Source of the DNA: Prorocentrum cordatum
Taxonomy: Eukaryota > Sar > Dinophyceae > Prorocentrales > Prorocentraceae
Direction of reading: 5' to 3'
NCBI GenBank assembly: GCA_963575745.1
Contig: CAUYUJ010009524.1
Coordinates: 362,531-426,530, forward strand
DNA length: 64,000 nt
Of the stretch, positions 58,300 to 64,000 are shown piece by piece (within the stretch, counting starts at the first letter, position 1; every line of letters begins with the position of its first letter). Both the position numbers and the translations under genes were made by a program. The notes under the pieces are model-generated. The model ran no database searches and was not told the origin of the DNA. It saw nothing but the letters and a program-made list of their open reading frames with translations.

Positions 58300-61200
58300 A
58301 TGTCCAAACGCAAACGAGAGGAAGCGCATGGATGCGCCGATAGAGAACATCGTCGAAGACGGTTGCCAGCGGCCGAACTATTGCCGCCTCCAGCGCCACC
58401 ACCTACGCCTGTCATGGGCATAGAGGATCAGGAAGAGGCTGGTCACGCATTGCTAGCAGAACAACAACGATTGTACTGCACTGGGCGGCAAACGGCAAAA
58501 TCATTTCTTTCGACTTGTTTTCTAGCAGCGAAAGCAGGAGCACGTGGCCCATGTAAAGAATGGGGCTTGCATCCAGATTCACCGACGGGCCACTTCCAAC
58601 GCAAGGTCCAGAAAATGGTGGAGAAGTCGGGATTGCCTCCGATCCCACCATGCACGCTTACAATTCAAGGACAGTTGCCCAAGTCGAAGCTACGCGGAGA
58701 CTTGAAACTAGACGTGCGGCCCGTACACGAATTGTTGGCAAGGGAACTTGCCAACGGCGACACCTTCAGGCGAGTGCAAGCTCGCCTCCGAGACGAGCCT
58801 TGGCCGAAATCGTATACAGATCACAAAATCACACGAGAAGCCCCCGCGGGTGAATTAGTCATCCCGCTGGGGCTCTTCTTCGACGCAGCACGTTACGGCG
58901 GCACGTCCAGCAGCGGCCGCCAGCGCAACATCTTCTCGTGTAGTTTGGTAAACCTGGTGACGGAGAGACGTCACCCAGGCGTCATCTTTCGCAAACAATA
59001 TGCTTGCAATTGCGGGTGCAGGGGATATTGCAGCAACTCCTGTATCTCCGCATTTTTGTCGTGGAGCTTGGAAGCGCTGGCCAACGGAAAGTACCCCGAT
59101 TGCGACGACACAGGCACCAAGTACACGCTAGAGACGGACCATGTGCGCGCCAGTCTTGCTGGCAAACCCTTGGGCTTTCGCGGAGCACTCGTGCAGGTGA
59201 TGTGCGACTGGGGAGGCTTATGCAAATTCGCATGCATTCCAACCTGGTCGTCGATCAAATCCCCGTGCCCGTTATGTACGTGCACGCGGTCAACGATGTA
59301 CAAATTCAGGAGCCTTCTTTTAATCCTCGTCTCCTTCCTCGCCATCTTTACCCTGCACCTCCTCCGCGTCTTGCATCTGCCCTCGCCCGCGCAGACCTGA
59401 TAGATATTCCAATGCTCCCGCAGTTTCAACCCCAGGCCCCCCAGGCAATGATTTTTTTTTCAAGCACTTCCCGATGTAATGTCCGCGGCTGTCGGACAGA
59501 AAACCAGTTGAAAACTTCAGGTCCCAAGGTCGAGTTTCAGTCGAGCGGTTTTTCGCCGTAGAGCCCCCTCCTGCAAGAACGAGCGTGAATCAGGGGGGGG
59601 GACAGTGGTCAGGAAAGGCACGCGGGGTAGGAGGACTCGGGGAGAGGAGGCGGCAATGGTGAGCGAATAGCAGTCTGGAGGAGGATCAGAGAGAGCAACA
59701 AGGGAGCGGCGCCTAGCATGCTGCGGGCACCAGTACCTCCTTGGCGAGACCACTCCTGTCGCGAGGGGGATCCGCACGTGGAAGCATGCAAACGGGCAGA
59801 GAAAATAGTGCACATTCGCAACGACGTTGAGTTGCAGAGATTCATCGGAGATGGGAAATTGCATTTTGATAAACGTTCTAAAGATGGTTATGGATTGACC
59901 CTCGGCGGTGGCGTCAAACCCATTAACGATCATAGTTCCCACTTGCTTCCTGGGGACCTGTTGCCGGCACAGAAAGGGTTGAGGGACATTGCAAAGTATG
60001 CGAATGTGAAGCTTCCAATTAGACTGAAGTTGTGGCGCAGGAGAGACCAGACCCTCTGCACCAACAGATGGGACTTGCTTCGACCCGATTTAGGAATAAG
60101 CATTATTGATTGTTTTATGCCAGATTACATGCACACAGTCGCCCTCGGAGTCATGGCATCTATAGTTCTGGCGTTCGTCTGGCGCCTCACATCTTCACAG
60201 CATTACAACGGTAACGCAACGGAGGAGAGCGTGCGACAAACAGTCACGTTCCAGAGACTTTCGCATGAGGTGTCTGCGTGGTACGCTATCGAGAATAGGC
60301 GCGGCGCTACTGTGTGTGAGCTTGAAGGCCTTACGGCCAAAATGTTCGGGTCAAAGAAATCACCAGTCATCAAAATAAAAGCGGGAGAAACCAAGTCACT
60401 ATTCAAATGGGTGTGCACTGAGGGCCTTCCGAAGCATGCGGATCATATATCTAAGGGTAAAGAATTATTGGAATGTGCTTGTGCTCTGTACGAATGGGAT
60501 GAATATCTTAGCGATTTGGACCATGACCCTGATGCCCGCGAATGTAAACGTCTAGAAGATCTGGCCCTCAAGCATTTGAACTTGTTGGCCATGGCTGAAG
60601 TACCAGAGAAACCGAAACATCACCTGCTGTGGCACTTGACCAAGAGGCGTGCAATTCCGCTGCAAACCTGACACCGCCTCTCGACCCCCCCCCCACCCCC
60701 CCGTTCAAACGCCAAACATGTTTCGTGGTCCGCGGCGGGCTGGGGCCAAAATCAGAAAGAGGGGCCGAGATGGCCTCGATTCGCATCCTGGATGAAAGTT
60801 TCAAAGCTTTTTGTGCGGGGTCGAGAGAAAGGCAGACGCCAGACGAGGTGATGGCGCGCTAGGCAAGGCAGGAGGGGTGCGAGAGGCTGAGCAGGATCTA
60901 GATGGCTGCTGGAGGCAAGAAAAAATAATATGACAAATCGCGTTGAGGAAATATGAACTACCCCCCGCCCTCCCTCCCCCCAGCCAGCCCTTCCCGGCCA
61001 AGGCTCCCTGCGCCTCAACGGGTGCATCGGCGTAGCAGCGCATAGCAAGCGAGTGGGCAAGCGAGCGAGCCCCTCTAAGTGCGTGACTGCAATGAATGGG
61101 TGGCAGATCAAATAAGTTTGTCTTGCCCCTCCCTGTTTTGTGGGCACCTCGATTGGTTTAGATGGCATACTGGTATAAGTTGCTCAGAGACTATCCCTAT

Positions 61201-61569
61201 GGTCCGAACTCAGGCGTCGCACCCCTCCCCTGTCATCCTGCTGCTCACCCCCCACGCCTTGACCAACTCCCTCCGCTCTCCTCACCTCCTCATCCGCCAT
61301 CGGTCTTCCATCTGGGGGAGGGGGGAGCAATGTGCTCATAGTAATGCCGCGCACAGTTTCAGCGGAATTGCACAAGCCTTTCTAGCAGGATCCCCTGGGC
61401 GGGGCACCCCCGCAGATATGCTACGTGGAGGGACGAGACCCTGAACGCCCTCTTGAGTACTATGTCCGCAGCCGCTCACGCTCGCAGCCGCGCGTTTGAA
61501 GCGGGCCTGTGGACTCGCCTTGACTTACAGATCATTCTGGATACTGGAGTGAACAAGTCCACTCTATAG
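58300..61569 (+). CDS. Gene C: intact three-exon transposase-like protein
   Basis: Model: 58,300 (ATG, MSKRKREEAHG)-59,309, 59,717-60,646, 61,389-61,569 (TAG). This is 707 codons with phases matching at both joins (donors GA and GC). Exon 1 has cysteine clusters (CNCGCRGYCSNSC, CPLCTC) and LGLFFDAARYGG. Exon 2 has DCFMPDYMHTVALGV and KPKHHLLWHLTKR. Exon 3 supplies GHPRRYATWRDETLNALL. The order D...DxMH..LGV...H...G.P..Y.T..DE matches the acidic-residue order of Plavaka/CACTA-type (Transposase_21-like) proteins as I recall them. No stop or frameshift interrupts it. Terminal repeats were not found, so it may be an active element missing recognised ends, or a domesticated gene. Confidence 0.75.
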
Positions 61570-61573
61570 CACC

Positions 61574-61740
61574 ATGGCGTGCACCCTTTGGTGGCTACTA
61601 TTCTGTTCAGCAGCTGCGAGCGCCACGGCAGTACCCCAGTGGGCGCGCGACGTCGCCAAAGACTTCAAGGGTACCTCTCACATGGACATGCTGATGTTCA
61701 CTCTTGACATCCTCAGCAAAAGAAGACGTTCTGGTGACCC
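61574..61740 (+). CDS. N-terminal exon with signal-like sequence
   Basis: ATG 61,574 gives MACTLWWLLFCSAAASATAV, which resembles a signal peptide, followed by PQWARDVAKDFKGTSHMDML. The exon end is uncertain. A GT donor after 61,670 would join in frame to the exon at 62,670 of the methyltransferase-like gene, making this its first exon. It begins five bases after the stop of gene C. Confidence 0.4.
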
Positions 61741-62397
61741 ACGGGGCAAACATTCTACGCTCACGCCCGCCCCCTTGTCTGCAAATGTCGGCCGCCGTCG
61801 TGGTCATCGTCGTCGTCGTTGGTGGCAGCGGCTGCGCAGCAACGGCGGTCGGGGGCAGGCAGGCTGGGCGGCGGGCGGCAGAGGTGGAGGGCGGTCGCAA
61901 CGAACGGTGAGGATAGAACAGGTTGGAAAAGCGGTCGGGTGGTTGGGCCGTTTTCGCGCGGGCAGAAGGGTGGATGTCCAAGGGCGGCGGAAGGGGCCTG
62001 GGGCGGGCAGATGGGAGGGCTATGACGTCGGACTTGTGGCAAAGTTGTTTCATATATCCCTTCTCCCTGGATTCCACCCCGTGTCGCTTGTCCTGGTTCA
62101 CTTCAAGCCAATCGAATGCAATGAATGCCTCTCCCATCAGTTGGTCGACATCTAGAGTCAATCCATGCTACGGTTGCGCCCCCCACCCCACCCTCTCGAC
62201 ATCCAAGCAAGGGGGGAAACGCTGCCGTGCGTTCGGACAAGCCCTGTCGGATGCGTGCATCCAAAATGTTGTCGGGCCAAAAGCGTGGGGCAGGCCGTCC
62301 TGGGTCCTTCTCGCCACGATGCCGTTGGCCGCGTCGCCCTCCTCGAAACGGCGGGAGGGCAGATAGATCGGGAGAGACAGAAAGCCAAACTTGGAGA

Positions 62398-62640
<243 letters not shown>

Positions 62641-62669
62641 ATGCGGGAAGTGAGGGAGCCCCATTGCAG

Positions 62670-63698
62670 GCATGCTGCAGCGGAACCTCGATTTCGTGCA
62701 CGTGTTTTCGGGCACCGACGCTCCCGGCAAGGCCGCCAAGGCCAGGGGCTACGCCACGGCGTCGTTCGACATCCGAGACGACCCCGAGAATGATTTGATG
62801 ACCCTGCCAGGCATACTGTATTGTGCATCTCTGTGCTTTCGTTTGAGGGCTGGGGGGTTGGCCCACTTTGGGCCAGAATGCAGCTCATTCATCTGGCTCA
62901 GCCGAGGGACGAGTGGCAGGCGCAAGAACGACTTTCACAGGCTGCCGCCTGCATCAGCCCGTCGGCCCACTCCCCCGCGAACGCACCCCGCCCCCTCCCC
63001 TCCCCCGAGGAGAGCGAGTGGAAGGCGAGGAGGATGGGGGGCACGGAGGGCGAAGGAAGTACGTTGAGGAAGCGTAGACGGCCGCGAGGCGGGGAGAATA
63101 GTAGGGCGTCCCCCCTCCTCCCTGTCCTGCCTCCTTGCTCACCCCTCCTCCACCTTCCTAGTGTCACGACGCCCTCACTTGAGAAACTTCTTCACAGCGA
63201 GGGGCGCGCATTCCTGCGCAGCGGCGGATGATCGGCGACACGTCCCAAGCATTTGTGAGGCGTGGTAATTTTTTCATTATGTTTGTTTCTTGCATGGCCC
63301 TTCGCATTCACGTGATGCAAGCTTTTTACTCCATCGAGCAACCGAGAGCGAGTTTGATGAGCAGCATGCCCGCATTCGTTCAATTAGAGTTCCTGGTGCA
63401 ACATTCTCGTTTCTGCACGTGGCTCGGCGCATTCAAAGGCCGCGTTGAGCCGAACCCAAAGCCTGTCATACTTTGGACTAATGCGCCGCGTTCTCTTGCT
63501 ATGTCTCGTTTGCGTCGCTCCCGGCCTAAATCGTGCTGCAAGGGCGGCGGGAAGGCCTGGACTAGGGCCAAGCCTTCGTCGAATACCAAAGGGTATGTCA
63601 AAGGCTGGAAGAGCCTGACCTTCACGAGCCAATACCCTAAAGAGTTCGGGGAACGCATGGCTTCATTTTGTGGCGATCTCCTTGCCTTGAGGTCCTGA
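62670..63698 (+). CDS. Methyltransferase-like protein, two exons
   Basis: Exon 1 from acceptor 62,669 (ATG at 62,672) reads LDFVHVFSGTDAPGKAAKAR, then FDIRDDPENDLMTLP and HFGPECSSFIWLSRGTSGR. A GC-rich intron follows (about 62,920 to 63,221-63,259). Exon 2 reads RRGNFFIMFVSCMALRIHVM, YSIEQPRASLMSSMPAF and FKGRVEPNPKPVILWTNAP, ending at TGA 63,696-63,698. FSG near the start, D after strand 2, GPxCSS and EQP are spaced like motifs I, II, IV and VI of C5-type DNA methyltransferases. The PPC dipeptide is replaced by GPEC and ENV by EQP, so activity is unproven. I recall many dinoflagellate proteins of this type. The splice sites remain ambiguous. Confidence 0.6.
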
Positions 63699-64000
63699 AA
63701 TCCAGACGTGGGGAAAGGGGAGGGATAAGGAGAAGGAGAGAGGAGAGGCAAGTCAGCCGCTCGCAGTCCTTGGCTCTCGGTGCTGGGGCTAGGGATCCTG
63801 GCGGCGCTCGCCATCGATACAGCACTGATGCGCATTGTTCGAGACACAGAAAAACACCAATGCAATATCAAGCACACGTCTACATTCTGGCCACAGGCAT
63901 TCGCACGTGATCGGCACGACACAAACGCAAATGACACATGCGCAAGGCGATAACCAAGAACGGGGGGATGATCATGTCTCTTTCCCTATCCTCCTGCCTG
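63699..64000. other. Downstream flank, no gene seen
   Basis: A short GAG-rich stretch (63,712-63,750) followed by unique sequence without recognisable coding text. Confidence 0.5.

Overview
The window looks like nuclear DNA of a dinoflagellate, read at high GC content. Four things point there. Genes carry dinoflagellate-type basic motifs (RPAA/KRPA blocks near 51,950-52,040 and 14,665-14,710). Introns use GC and GA donors as well as GT and end in AG|G. Two transposase-like families and an FSG...EQP methyltransferase-like family resemble proteins I associate with dinoflagellate genomes; this is recall, not a search. Finally, most of the sequence is satellites, minisatellites and triplet microsatellites. 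The species cannot be named from the sequence. Hundreds of open frames run through the repeats, so I called genes only where non-repetitive protein text or a frame-consistent exon chain exists.

Layout. 1-2,780 and 18,439-19,178 are two halves of one 112-bp satellite array. They are separated by a precisely inserted element of about 15.66 kb (2,782-18,437) with short inverted termini CTTCGCG/CGCGAAG, a duplicated CG at the target, and GTTATGAAAA-type subterminal repeats. Inside it are a transposase-like gene (3,208-6,081), an unknown gene (6,239-7,186), a frameshifted gene with a lysine/alanine-rich tail (8,411-10,093) and a four-exon gene (12,692-15,301). One intron of that last gene coincides with a 46-bp inverted-repeat element flanked by AGG. 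19,190-20,281 is a membrane-protein exon.

21,871-25,586 is a repeat-rich mobile element interrupted by a second, opposite-orientation copy of itself. 27,400-38,700 is dominated by degenerate CTTGGGGCCGTC-type minisatellites, one foldback element (35,660-37,556), a 53-bp tandem array and the RNase H tail of a dead retrotransposon (29,617-30,699). 38,700-44,000 holds short repeats and little else. 44,060-46,060 is a 33-bp minisatellite, followed by very GC-rich DNA to 47,870 and a palindrome cluster at 48,348-48,600.

The right quarter is the gene-bearing part. Gene A (49,503-52,214) is an acidic/basic nuclear-type protein. Gene B (52,611-57,009) has eight exons and an RS-rich region. Gene C (58,300-61,569) is an apparently intact three-exon transposase-like gene whose acidic motifs are all present. 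The last gene (about 61,574 or 62,672 to 63,698) is a methyltransferase-like protein. For genes A, B, C and the 12.7-15.3 kb gene I checked that the chosen splice sites keep the reading frame across every exon. Their introns are largely triplet or GA repeats.
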